A stretch of 64,000 bases of DNA from Elgaria multicarinata webbii (Eukaryota > Chordata > Lepidosauria > Squamata > Anguidae), in contig NC_086183.1 of NCBI RefSeq assembly GCF_023053635.1, forward strand, positions 33,151,501 through 33,215,500, given 5' to 3'. The translations under genes and the position numbers were made by a program. Positions 39,050 to 51,013 of this stretch are shown here, piece after piece (the first letter of the stretch is position 1; the number at the start of each line of letters is the position of its first letter). The notes beneath the pieces were generated by a model. The model was given only the letters and a program-made list of their open reading frames with translations. It made no database searches and was not told the origin of the DNA.

Positions 39050-39365
39050 GACAGCAGGTTGCTGCTGCGTTTAAAGAAACCCCGTGCTTTCTCTGCTGTG
39101 GGGTGGCGGCAGATAATCCCGAAGGAAAGGGAGGGTGCAGGCTTTTCGGCGCCTTCTGCCCGGGTGGACAGCAACCAATCAGGGGTTGCCATCTGCCCAA
39201 GAACTCCTCCGCCGCGATGCTGGAGCAAGGTTAGCTGGTGGATGGATCTTACTTGTGTTCCCCCCCCCCCCGGCGAAAAAGTCAAGGTAAGTTCCAGACT
39301 TTTTAAAATTGCAGCTTCACAAGAAAGCCCCACGATGGCTGTGAGGTGGCTGCTGCATCATTTAG
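39050..39365. repeat. Unclassified dispersed repeat, copy 1
   Basis: It shares about 270 bp with 52668-52940: 'aggttgctgctgcgttt', 'ggggtggcggc', 'taatcccga', 'caaccaatcaggggt', and a common end 'gaggtggctgctgc'. Both copies face the same way. No family was recognised and no terminal repeats are obvious. Confidence 0.6.
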
Positions 39366-40064
39366 CCAACACAGCACCACTGCGCAGCCACCACAGAACT
39401 TTCAAAGTGTTGGGGAAGCTGGTTAGGGGATGCTGGGAATTGTAGTCCAACACACCGGTAGGGCTCCAGGTTGGGGAAGGCTGGCGTGGCATACAGCAGC
39501 TCCCTGTGTTCTTAGATTAACAACCACAGTCAGAGAAAGTAAGGGACGTGATACTTACGGACTCATAGAGCCACTTGCTGCTAGATGGATGGATGGTTCT
39601 GGTGGGCAAAGAAGATGTCGATACAGAAGAGCTGTAGGTTCTTCCATTCACATGGGAGGAATCCGGGTCCTTTTTGCTTCCTGGACCCCTATCCCCCACT
39701 CCGATTCCTCCATCTTGCACAGAGAGGCAAAGAAGGTCAGCGGTGACTACCTCAGTAGCCTTTGCATCCAAATATATCAGCTTCGTTGCCACTTTGTCAC
39801 CACCGTCTGTTTGACGGGATAGCCGCCACGTCCCATTTGCCAGCGTCGTCCCCCGTATCCATCACCCTTAAGGCCTTCCTCATCCATCCGCACCCTAACA
39901 AACCGGGGGGTGACCCCAGCTCTGAAGGTACCGATCCTGCAAGGGACATCCTCCGACAGTCAGCTCGGTGCCTTTCCGGATTGAACGGGCCAGGCTGGCC
40001 TACGGTTGCAGGAGGACTCAAGGGAGGAGGGGCCACTTTGGTAGCCAGCAGGGAGCTCTCACTG

Positions 40065-43000
40065 TCATGGTGTTGGGGACGGGCAGTATATCGTCCCCGG
40101 GGTGGCCGGAGCTGTGCAGCTCCACTGAAGCAGCTGCAGGAGTCTGTTTAGGAAAACGAGAACCGGCTTCAAGGGGTGATATCGGCAGGGCTGACATGTG
40201 GTGCAGGACCAGCCCCTCCGCGGCAGCTTCTTCATCTGGTTCAGGCGGCAGATGAACCGGGAGAGGATCGCCGCGTGGTCTTCCTGCTCATCCAGGATCA
40301 CCTGCATCTCTTTGTGGAAGCAATCCAGGTGGTCAACATAGCAGACCTAAGAGGTCCCAAGTGGCGTAGGGGAAAGGAGAGGCGAAATCCCGTCAGGAGG
40401 CATCAGAAAAGTCAACCGTAAGGTTCTTGGGTTTCCTAGACCAAATATATAAAACGGATCCCCCACCCCACCCCGTCCCGGGGAATACTGCACAACGGCT
40501 GGGGAACCATGGAACCATCCGTGGCTGGGGGAAAGGCTGGGGGACCAGGGCAGGAGTGGGGCCACCTGGGTCGCCCTAGGGAGCCAGATTAGAACCCCAA
40601 AGTGGGCCCAAGGTTCAACACTCCTGGTTTATGTAGTACATCTCTGAATGGAAGGTGCTGGGAACAAGCAAACGGAGGAGGTTGTCTTCGTGTCCTGCTG
40701 ATGACCTTCTCAGAGGCCTGCTTGTCAACTGTCCGGGACCGAATGCTGGGCTAAATGTGTTGGAAATGGACAACGACACTTGTTGGTTGTATGGAAAGGG
40801 TCAACTTGGTTAACCTTCCTTTATTGATTTAATTGGTTCTGCCCTTTCTTCCGCTCCTATATCTTGACCACTCCCTTTCCAATCTGGCTACGCGCCTCCC
40901 TTTTCTCATGTCTCTCCTTCTCGCTCCGCAATGAGGTTTTCTCTTTTTATCTTTAGTAGTAGAAGTGACTATGTATGTTTTTTTGTAACTTAGAATAAAG
41001 CTGTTCTCGTTTTCTTTTTTACCTTGACCATAAGTCTTAACAGACCGCTTATTGCAACTCCTGTCTGCCCTCTCATCCGGCTATTCTCATATTACCTACA
41101 AAAAGGACCTTTGGCCATTTGGTTCAGCAAAGCAAAGGTTCACTTGGTCCTTGACAGGGCCGTCACAGGCACTGGCACCTGGAGACTGGTGCCCACATGT
41201 CAGAGGCCGTGTAGGAGTCTTCAGAGAACCAGGAAAATGCGGAGAAGTGGTCTAAGCAAGGTAGTGTGGGGTTTTTACAACAACTTTGGTATCAAAGAAG
41301 TGCTTAACCCGAGACCTGCCAGAATCTTTCACAGCTCCCTGACCAAGTCTAGTTTGTGCAGAGAGAGAGAGATGAATTCCTAAATAAAACTTGTGTCACT
41401 ACTGCTCCAGATTCTAGTCTGCTCGAACTACTAGGGAGGAAAAGGAGTGGATTTTTCAACTTTATAGGCAAATGTGCAGCAGAGCAAAGGGGAACCCAAT
41501 CAAGGGATGGACATCCCTATAGTAATATTGGCCAATATTTTCTGATTTCCTAAAGCTAAGCTTCTGGCTGAACCCCTGCCCCCCAAATAGTTCCCATGCT
41601 CTTTTGCAGATTTCTCCAACCTGGGTCCCTCCAGACGTGTTCATAGAATCATAGAATAGTAGAGTTGGAAGGGGCCTATAAGGCCATCGAGTCCAACCCC
41701 CTGCTCAATGCAGAAATACAACCGCCATAAATCCCAGCCGAGATGGGAATTATGCATGCGCCACGCTGGGGTTGGCTTCCCTATTGCAACAAACAGTGAA
41801 ATCCTATGCACGTCCATTCAGAAATAAGTCCCATTGAGTTCAACAGGGCTTACTGCCAGGTAAGTGCAACCAAAGTCTGGAAGCAAACCGGAGCAGGTGT
41901 CATTGAAACAATTGTATATGCTTCTACTGCCTCAAATAGATCCTTGGAAATAACTCCCAGGGTTTCCCCTATCATGCACCTCAATTGCCCCTCTTATGAC
42001 CCTCATCCTGGGCATCTTGGTGGCCACTCTGAGGAGTCCGGATCCCGAGGCAAGCGAACTGTGGCCCTAATGCAACGTGAGTTATTAAAGGAGAAGAAGG
42101 TTCATCGTATGCTAGCTCTTAATTTAACCCTCAGTGGCTGACATTTATTTATTTACTGGATTTGTATTGGCTGCCCATCAACATGTGTTCTCCGGGTGAC
42201 TTACAGAACAAAGCACAATTGCAATAAAATGCAATTATTAAAATACAATAATGAAGACAATATGCTGCTGTTTTATCTGTTGCTTTTGGACGGATCTTTT
42301 AATTGCATTGCTGTGTTGCTGTTTTGTTTTGTTTGTAAATGGTTCCCTGGAAAACGGTTTCTCTCCCCCCCCCCTTTTTGTGTGTGTGTGTGTTTTGTTT
42401 TGGAAGGGCAGGGTAGAAATACTGAAATGAACAGACATTTAAATAGTTTGAGGAGCCAATTTTAGATACAGGCCACAGAGAGGCCAACACCAAATCCCCA
42501 GGAACAAATTTTGCCAGCCACCCTGTTCTCAATGTACATAACATCTGGAGGTGATACGCACGGTGATATCTTCTGGGGTGTACAGCATCCCGTCACCACT
42601 GGAATTACCCTAGAGGAAAATATCAACATGCAGTTAGAGTGAACAAGGCTCCGTTTCCAAATGTTCCCGATGCTTTTTCTTTTGCATTATGAGAGTCTGG
42701 CTACATGTTATTTTAATTGCACCAAAAGCAACCACTTGTAAGACAGAACTTTGGATTGCAAGTTCTCCCAGGGGATGAGCAAAGAACAATGCCGGAATCA
42801 ATCTCAAACAAAAGAGAAACACAAGAACCAGCTGTTCCATTCATCCTTGTTTGCTTTATATGATATAATATGATATCTCAGCATCTTTAGAATGTCCTGA
42901 TGTGAGTCTTCCCATGCTCAAACATAGGTCTTCAAAACGGCACAACCAATGCACAAGGCAGAGATAATGGCAGGCTCAAATTTAGTGTGAAGCATTTTTA

Positions 43001-44549
43001 AAACCTGCTAATGCAAATTCTAAAGCAAATTCAATTCATCCTCCATATTACAGGTGGGAAGGGGCTGTGAGAAAATGGCTTTTGACAATCCTGCAGTTGA
43101 ATACTGGAAGTCAGACAGGTGGGTCCTACAGCAAAACCTTGTGGTGTGGAGTAATTCTGCTCTGGGGCCCAGCCATTCCATTCCGTTCCCCCCAGTTTTC
43201 CTCTCCCCTGCCTCACTGAGCTTGTTCGGTCCTCATTGGGCTCCTTTGGGTCCCCCCCCATGAAGGTTTCCCCCCCTAAATATTTTTGTGGCACACCTGT
43301 GCCTCTCAGCCCCAAAGATCCCACCTGTAAAACAGGTGCAATGGTGACATATCCCATCGAGTTGTTGCGGGGATGAAAGCACAGCAAAAAGCATCTTGCA
43401 AATCAAAAATGTGATGAAAATCCTAAGAATGTGTTGGGCCCAAAGGGTCCCCTCTGATTTTATTTTTTAAAAAAACACCTTTCGGTGGAAGAAGTGAGCC
43501 TCTGGATCCATCTCAATAGTGGCAAAGAAAGGGATTAAAGAGAGAGAAAGAATTAGTGGAGGCAACCTCAGCTAGGGTAATTCCAACATAAATTCTGCCT
43601 CCCTGGCTTGAACTGAGACGATGTGATTTTTTATCACGCTACTGGCGTTAATGAATTTATTGATGTCAGGATGTTTCTCAGTGAATGGTCACAGTAATTA
43701 TTTTACATACCTCTAAGCTTTAATGTAATTATTTTTTGCATTTAATTTCCAGCCAGTATGGGGAAGGTTGTCCTATGCCGTAGCAAATGTTTAAGCCTTT
43801 AATGTGCCACAAGACCCGCTGCGGTTGTTCACGCAACACACAAACCACACTCACTGATGGGTTATTTGTTGATCCGTGGATCAGTATGTTGTCTGAGCAC
43901 CGCATGTTTTCCACAGGGTGGGTTATTGTGTTGTCTGAATGCAGCCAGGATAGCTGGTTAACCAAGCAGTGTGACTTACTAAGCACCCTGAACAAGCCAA
44001 CAACAAACCATGGTTTCTCAGGGTGGCTTGTTCGAGAAAATAAGTCCCACTGGCTGCATTCAGATAACACACTAACCCACGGCTCAACAAATAATCCATG
44101 GTTCAAAACAACCCACACTCAACCCCTGAGCGTGGGTTAGCATGTTGTGGGAACAGGCCTTTTGTTACTTTTGGTGCAACAGATTAACTTGGCATTGAGC
44201 AGGGGGTTGGACTCGATGGCCTTATAAGCCCCTTCCAACTCTACAATTCTGTGATTCTATGATTCTACTTCTCTTGATATTCTGCCTCCCCCAGTCACTC
44301 CACTTCGCATCAATACCTTGGTTGTTGTCCACTCACCACGAGACGGATTATCTTGTTCAGGAGCCTAATGGACTCTCTCTGACATAGGAGTTGCCTGCTG
44401 GCAGACAGACCCAGTAGTGACATGGCAAAGACGAAATGGCAGAGTCTCTGCGAGGCTGAAGGACGTGGGATGTCTCTGAAGTTGGGCATCATGTCACACT
44501 GGCAAAGCACTGCATGTACAGCCACATTGTTAGATGTTTTTGGAGTGTC
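40065..44549 (-). CDS. IL15L: Interleukin-15-like cytokine (IL-2/IL-15 family), three coding exons
   Basis: Coding exons: 44549-44337 (start ATG probably 44492), 42609-42562 and 40346-40065, joined in phase 0 with GT-AG borders; the stop TGA is at 40065-40067. The product is about 161 residues: a long leader with a hydrophobic core (LCHFVFAMSLLGLSAS), helix A (SIRLLNKIIRLV), a 16-codon exon 2 (GNSSGDGMLYTPEDIT, with one N-glycosylation site), then CYVDHLDCFHKEMQVILDEQ, and a last helix LVFLNRLLQLLQ after CTTC. Against human IL-15, C35, C42, C85 and C88 (both disulfides) align, as do the IL-15R-alpha contacts Y26, E46, V49 and E53. IL-15 itself, IL-2 and IL-21 fit less well; neighbours differ from those loci. 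IL-15L is a known third family member in fish and some tetrapods. It would be a secreted ligand for IL-15R-alpha and beta/gamma-chain receptors. A spliced acceptor at 44549 suggests an upstream exon not identified here. Confidence 0.85.
41642..41720 (-). mobile_element. CR1 3' tip inserted in a decayed palindromic MITE
   Basis: An ATTCTATG-tailed CR1 tip in minus orientation begins immediately after a hAT-type arm ('ctccaacctgggtccctcca'). It lies in the second IL15L intron. Another CR1 tip, plus orientation, is at 44196-44268 in the first intron. Confidence 0.7.
43795..44158. mobile_element. Long imperfect palindrome, MITE-like
   Basis: Several inner segments pair: 'gttgtctgaatgcagcca' with 'tggctgcattcagataac', and 'gggttatttgttgatccgtg' with 'cggctcaacaaataatccat'. 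A diverged relative is near 62690-62800. It occupies part of the first IL15L intron and has no coding capacity. Confidence 0.55.
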
Positions 44550-45111
44550 CTAAAATAAGCAGAAATTGCTGAGAATAAAAGAAAAACCCACAGTCCTTGC
44601 TTATCACCAGACAAACCTAGTACTGACTGGTAAGACAGAACGTGCTGTTCCCAAAACCATCCTGAATATATAATATATATTTGTCATGATAATATCAACT
44701 CCCAAGAGATTCTTCAATCACCATCACCACGTGTTTATTGTACAAGCCAAAGTCCAAGTCAAAAGGAATAGTGTTAAAAATGACATATGACTGGAAAATT
44801 AAAGCTAAATAAGAGAAATCTCTTTGTACAGTACAGCGTGGACTCTGGAGCCCAGGTTCCTTCAACGCACCAATAAAAATTGCTCTGATTTTCTTTGCTG
44901 TTAATGCAAACGTTGATGCTCGACAGGTAGTTGTCACATCAGGGTCTGATAGCAGACGACAGGCTGTGTTTCTACATCTGAAGCAAACTCATGAGATCCT
45001 AGGATACCAGCTATAAATTTAACCCTAATACCACTTAATAAGGGATATTTCAGAAAGTAATGCACCAAATTCTCATAAGAACATGCGAAGAGCCAAAATG
45101 GATCAGACCAA

Positions 45112-45390
45112 GGCCACAGCTAGACCTAAGGTTTATCCTGGGATCATCCAGGGTTCGGCCCTGCCTGAGCACTGGATCCCCTGTGTGTCACTTAGATGAA
45201 CAGGTTTGACCCCTGGACGATCCAGGGATAAACCTTAGGGCAGCCTTCCTCAACCTGGGGCGCTCCAGATGTGTTGGACTGCATCTCCCAGAATGCCCCA
45301 GCCAGCTGGCTGGGGCATTCTGGGAGATGCAGTCCAACACATCTGGAGCGCCCCAGGTTGAGGAAGGCTGCCTTAGGGCTAGCTATGGCC
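45112..45390. mobile_element. MITE with 'ggccacagctagacctaagg' termini
   Basis: The left end GGCCACAGCTAGACCTAAGG matches the inverted right end GGCCATAGCTAGCCCTAAGG. A CCAAGG direct repeat overlaps both borders. The 130-bp palindrome at 45241-45370 was inserted near its right end. Confidence 0.7.
45241..45370. mobile_element. 130-bp Buster-type hAT palindrome, nested
   Basis: It starts CAGCCTTCCTCAACC and ends with the complement ...CTG. The arms appear identical, and an exact 8-bp duplication CCTTAGGG flanks it at 45233-45240 and 45371-45378. The target fits nnnTAnnn. Confidence 0.85.
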
Positions 45391-45989
45391 CAAGGTTCCA
45401 TCTAGTCCGGCATTCTGTTCAAAGTCTGGGCAAACAGCTGCCCATGGGAAACCCATGAGCAGGACTTGAGCACAACAGCACCCTCCCACCCATGTTCCCC
45501 ACATTTGCAATCTGATGTGGCCATTTTGGACACTGGCACCACTCTCAGGGCATCTTACTACAGCTTCCTTCAACTGCAGCAGAAGGGATTCTTCTGTCTT
45601 GCTGAATTTCTTGGCCCCTTGGCTCTCTGCTGCAAATTTATTTATTTATTTATTTATTGAATTTATATGCCACCCCATAGCCGAAGCTCTCTGGGCGGTT
45701 TACAAAAGTTAAAAACAGCGAACATTAAAAGTATACAAAATTTAAAACCATCAAAAATATAAAACAACAGTATCCATTTAAACAACAATAGTTCTGGGGT
45801 CCATCCAATGTCACACTCCCAACCAAGGAATTCTGGGAGTCACAGCAGTGTGGAGGAGCTCAAGAGCTCTATTAGAAAAGCCCCAGTATCTATTCAAAGC
45901 TGCAGTTCCCACAGTTCGTTGAGCATCAAACTAGTTTCAAAGTGGTTTAGATTTGGCGCATAGGGGCACCCTGTGAGTTTAGGAAGTTT

Positions 45990-46494
45990 TTACAGATGCT
46001 GGACCTACATCCAATTCCTGACCATTTAAAACCACTCCTCAGTTAAAGGGGTGGGCAAGCGTCTTCCTCCCAATTCCATTTGTGGACCTTTAAATACCAT
46101 TGGTGTGACCTCCGTTTACCTCTTTTCTAGGGTGCAAACGCCCAGCCCCTTCTGCTCCATCCTTATGGAGTTTGCTCTGTAAACCACCCAAAATCTTTTG
46201 GCATTTGCTTCAAAACTGTTCCCAACTTTGATTATGTTCTTGGAAAGCATCCAGTAAAACATCTGGCAACAGACTTGAATCATTTCTAGTAGCTACTTGA
46301 CAAATCCCCCCCCCCTCCCTTCAGTGCTCTCCTCCCCTTCCAAGGAAAGAGATCCTGTCACTTCCCTGGCCAAGGGGGATCCATTTAGGGCTTTATCACT
46401 TCTGACAGGAAAAGCACCTTTTGAACAGAATCACTTTTTGCCATGTGACTAATATGGAACAGTCCAGGTTTTGAAGCATCTGGCTGTAAAATAA

Positions 46495-46533
<39 letters not shown>

Positions 46534-49500
46534 GAGGAGGCGGCGGAGGAGGAGGAGCAACAATTTATACTGAAAATATATATTTTTATAATTGAAAGAA
46601 CTAAAGAAGATGCAGAAGGAAGATGTATAATTTTATACAGGAAAGGTTTGTGAAGACTTATTGTATCAGCAAAGGGTTTATGCTCCCCAAGAGAAGCTAA
46701 AAGGATATTGGAAAAGCCTTTAAAGATATTGATTACTGGAGGTGACATGAATTGTATAATAAATAATAACACAGATCTACATTAAATTTGAGTGTGAGAA
46801 CTCTTTCCATAACTTTTTTTTTAAAAGGATTGAATGATTATGCCTCTAAGATAGCTGGAAATATAAAATCTGAATGAAATAAACTATACTCTTGAATCAT
46901 TGCCCCCTAACTCCTTACTTTTAATGTCATACATAGAAAGTAAATAAATTAGCATTGGATTAATTATATATGTAGACCACAGTACCATATTACTTGAATT
47001 TTACCATACCTTTAATAAAACAAGATACTAGAAATTAAAGTAGTCTAATAATTAAAAAAAATGTTATGGGATATCATAAAAGAGGAAATAGCCCATCCTT
47101 GCATAGCCTATGAACATTTTTCTAGTCCTACTGGTATACTTGGACCGTGAAGAACAACTTTTATGGTTAGGATGAACGATTTGCATGTAGTTAATTTTGG
47201 TCTTATGCAGACAACAATATTTTAACCAATTGTCAGAATTTGCCATAGTGCAAATGGCTACAAAAGCAGAGGCATTCGGGCTACGCACCTGTAGGATCAC
47301 GCTCTCAGATCTTTTTTTAAAAAATGACCTTAGGAAAATGTATCTCCAATTTACAGAGAGTTAATGTCTTATATTTGCAGCACAGGTATGCTGCATAAAA
47401 TACTGGCAGCTGTCGACAATACTGAAGACTTGAAAGGCATGCATTAAATAAATAAATAACCCAAATTCTCTGAGCAGGAACATGTTGCATATGAATATGC
47501 CATAATGTCAAAATGAACAAACTATATACAAGACAGAAAGCAGACATATAATTTTGTTTAAAAACGGATAATATTTACTGAGTGTTAGACAAACTACTCC
47601 CTTTGATTTATTATAAATCTCTTTCAATTTATTATGAATTTTGTAGTGTGTATTAAATGATACAAAATAAACTTTACAAATAAAAGGTAGGGAGAATAGT
47701 TGAACCAAACATTTGATCCTATTTATTCCCACTTTTTGAACTTTTCCCAGTTCCATTTTGGACACTGGGGAATATCAATCCTGGGAGGGAAACAATCTCT
47801 AATTGCCCCATAGGTTAGACATTCTGCGAAGGACTACATCTCAGATGCTCGTCTTTTCAAGGGGTTTTCAAGGAGAAGCCACAAATTCACTTTTGGATGA
47901 AAAAGAATAACCTCAAGTCGGAAAGAAAGCTGTAACTGGTCTGCTGTTGTTCAGATCAATCTGCAATGTGTGAAATAACATTCTGTTATGCTAGCTATAA
48001 AAACTAAAAATGGGAACTGTGCCTGCGGTGAGCACTAAATGCATTCAGGTTCAGAAAGCAATTTGCATTTGAATTATGATATAATTGCTACCTTTTTTTT
48101 CTACTGAAAAAGAAAATCAGGTATACAAAACATATTTTGTCTAGTAATTATGTATCTTTTTGATATATGTGGAAGGCATTTGAACAGATTCCTTTTGAGG
48201 GCAGTTTTAATATTATTGATCCTGCTTTGTTTTTAAAAAGGCTAGTTTCATGCTTATTGATATGCAAATTATAATCTCTGAAATGGTTGCTCCATGGAGC
48301 GCTTCTTGTTAGCACTGTGTTTTCTCCTGAGCAAATGCAAGGGTGCTTCCGGATGAGGCTTTTATCGCACCTTTGCCCTTGTCCTGCCTCATTCACAGAA
48401 TTTTACGGGGGGTCCAGATGTTGCTGTCTTTCACTCGTAACCTTCCTGTGTTTTCCCACCGTTCCTTCCGTCTTCCCTCTTATGGCATTAAATCCGTTAA
48501 GGAAGAAAAAGACAGAATGGCTGCCCAATGCCTTCTGAGCAGTTGCACTGGGCACTCTCCATCCAGAAGCATCCCAAGAATAACCCACCAAAACCATTCC
48601 ATGGGAATGACTAAGTGCCTTCCCAATTCAAAAGCGCGTAATACCTCTTCGTGTCAGTCTGTGACACCCCAGAGAAAACTGGGGAAACCCTTAAGGCCAA
48701 GGTGCGGAGAACCCTGAACAGAAATTTTGAAAAGCGCTTCCCATGTATTGTCAATTGCGCTTTGTACACGCAATTTTTGCCTAAATGGGGTAAACAGCAC
48801 TCGGGAGGAGGATTTTTAATCAGGAAAATGGCAGAGGGGAAAGTGCTGCCCCCTCTTCCCTGGAGCCGGGGTCCCGGTCGAAATCAGGAGCTGCATTTTA
48901 CCCAAAGGTAAAGAGGCAGGAGATCTCGGTCTAGGGCTGACCAGAAAAGACCTCCCTATCTTCTAAGCCCCATTAGGTTTCACCTCCTTTTTAACTTTCC
49001 CTCTAAACAGTTTTTGCTGCTGTTTCCCCAGGGAAGCACTGACCCCCCTCCATTTCAGATTAGTTTTTCTCACGTACGGGACTTACATTTTAAGCAGTGT
49101 TTCTGCCGTTTAGCTGCAGCGGCAAAACATCTTGAAGGCAAGGACGTTCCTTCCCAAAGCCAGCAGAAGTCCTCTCTGTCCCCGCAGCCCACTTGTCCCA
49201 GATTAAATTGGTCACCTTTCTCTAACCCAAATATTCTCCTCGCCCTCTTCTCCGGCGTAGCTGTATCGCATCCCTTCTGTCTGGCCTCTTTTCTTCCTAA
49301 GCTGAAACCTTGTAACTGTTAATTGAATCAGGCATCGGTTGCATGTTTGACTGCTTAACTTGCCAGTGGGCAGTGGTGAGCTGATGTTACTTGCTTAGTA
49401 GCCTTTGCTGCCTAAAAGAAGCGTCCTGAGTGAATTGACACACAGCTCACTCGCTCTGGTTTTACAGGAGCATTAGAGGCCGAGATGCAGAGAGATCCGG

Positions 49501-50660
49501 CAGCTGAGCTCCAGGTAGATGCGGCTTGCTTTGAAGGAACCCATCGCTGCCTGGTTTACACTTTCTGCTCCGCCACACTCAATGCAAAAAGAAAAAATCT
49601 CATATTTGCAGGAAGTCTCCAGCGCTTTCACATCCAAAGGCTTCCAAACAAGTTTTCTTTTAACCCTGCCTCAATATGGAATCTTACAAGGGCGACATTT
49701 TCCACCCACAACCCTCCTCTGTTTTCCCATCGCTTCTTCCATCGTTTCCTTCCCACAGAAGACAAACAATGAAAAAGGGGAAAAGAGGGAATGGTGCCTT
49801 TGGATTAATAGGAGCTAGGAGCTGTCTGTCAGCTGTCCGTCAGGAAGCATCAGAGAACGGAAGTCCTCCGGCCTCTGGGAGTTGTCTCTGGTCTTGCTGC
49901 TTGTAAAGTAAGCTCTTTATTCCTGCAAGGAGTTCTCGTTCCACATACCTCTTTCCAGTGAGAATGTTGTTTCATGAAGCAGTTCCTGACCCCATAGCTC
50001 TGGGTGTGTGTGGGGGAATTTTGAGCATCTGTAAACATGAAAACTCCGGCACTCCTACATTGCTACTCACCAGGCCGAAGATCTCTGTCCAACGTTCTTT
50101 CCCCCTCCTTCCAGTTTGCCTTGGGGTTGTCCACACTTCTGGTAGGACTGAAAAAACACCAGCAATTTTGCATGCCCTACACGCTCCACTGTTTTGCCAC
50201 ACCTCTCTCGCTTTGGGATGACTGTTCAGCATTAGAACAAGGGGACGATTCCAAACTATGTGCTGGCTGTCCCCTCAACTTAGCGACAGCTGCCAATACA
50301 ATCTTCCTCCTTCCAGAAAACATTGATGTTTTACAACAATCCCAATTTCAAAGAGAACTGAGTCACTGCAGGAATAAAAAGGGAAGATGTCCAACACCAG
50401 CATGAGAGCAGACATGGGATGTTCTTGTAAATTTTTTGTATAAGGATTGATTGATGGATGATGTATTTGCTATCTAATGCACATATGTGAACTGGAGACA
50501 GACAGAGGGAGAAAGATAATTTCCATCAATAAGAGTTTTAAAACAATCATGAAGTCTTTGCCAAGTAAGTAACTGGAAAGTTGATTTTGGCATCCAAAAT
50601 CTGCAAAATGTATTCAGTTTTAGTTAGAGCTGGTGCTATAAAAATAAGAATGTAGGTCTC
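45990..50660. other. AT-rich intergenic stretch, no gene recognised
   Basis: Apart from an (AAT)n run (46494-46532) I see few repeats and no exon I can support. Open frames near 48.3-48.7 and 49.5-49.9 kb resemble no family I know and lack convincing splice context. It lies upstream of IL15L and could hold its 5' exons or regulatory sequence. Confidence 0.5.
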
Positions 50661-50674
50661 TATAAAAGTTTTCA

Positions 50675-51013
50675 ACTGTGGCACCCCGGTTGTGGAACGA
50701 GCTCCCCAGAGAGGTCCGCCTGGCGCCTACACTGTACTGCTTTCGTCGCCAGCTGAAGACCTTTTTATTCACTCAGTATTTTAACACTTAATTTTAACTT
50801 AAATTTAAATTTTACTGTTTTAACTCTGTATTTTAATCTTATATCAACTTTGCTGTGTGGTTTTATCCTGGTTGCGCTTTTTATACTGTATTTCGTAATT
50901 GTGTTTTAACCTGTTGGGTGTTTTATTGTGGTTTTAATTTTTGTGAACCGCCCAGAGAGCTTTGGCTATTGGGCGGTATAAAAATGTAATAAATAAATAA
51001 ATAAATAAATAAA
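50675..51013 (+). mobile_element. L2-type LINE 3' end
   Basis: It starts in the ORF2 terminus (VAPRLWNELPREVRLAP, then FRRQLKTFLF), followed by an AT-rich 3' untranslated region and the tail 'gctttggctattgggcggta' plus TAAA repeats. The tail links the many short 'gggcggt' fragments in this window to L2. Confidence 0.8.

Larger units (their letters stand above)
45077..45540 (-). mobile_element. CR1 3' end split by a nested MITE
   Basis: The CR1 sequence runs 'ataagaacatgcgaagagcc' to 'gatcagaccaagg', stops at 45113 and resumes at 45390 with 'ccaaggttccatctagtccg'. The interruption is a MITE (45112-45390) that itself contains a Buster-type palindrome. Confidence 0.75.

Noticed and set aside
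43031-43387. Minus-strand 118-codon frame inside an IL15L intron
   Set aside because: No family resemblance and no acceptor/donor pair compatible with the cytokine exons.
40065-44549. IL-21, IL-4/IL-13, FLT3LG or interferon-lambda as the identity of the cytokine
   Set aside because: IFN-lambda is near SUPT5H in human but its cysteine pattern and exon layout differ; IL-21 shares the CxxC and PED motif but lacks the C-x6-C-F-x2-E-x-Q-V-I block; IL-4/13 and FLT3LG fit worse still.
48287-49906. Several plus-strand open frames of 80-125 codons
   Set aside because: No recognisable domain, no consistent splice sites and overlapping frames; chance frames in intergenic DNA.
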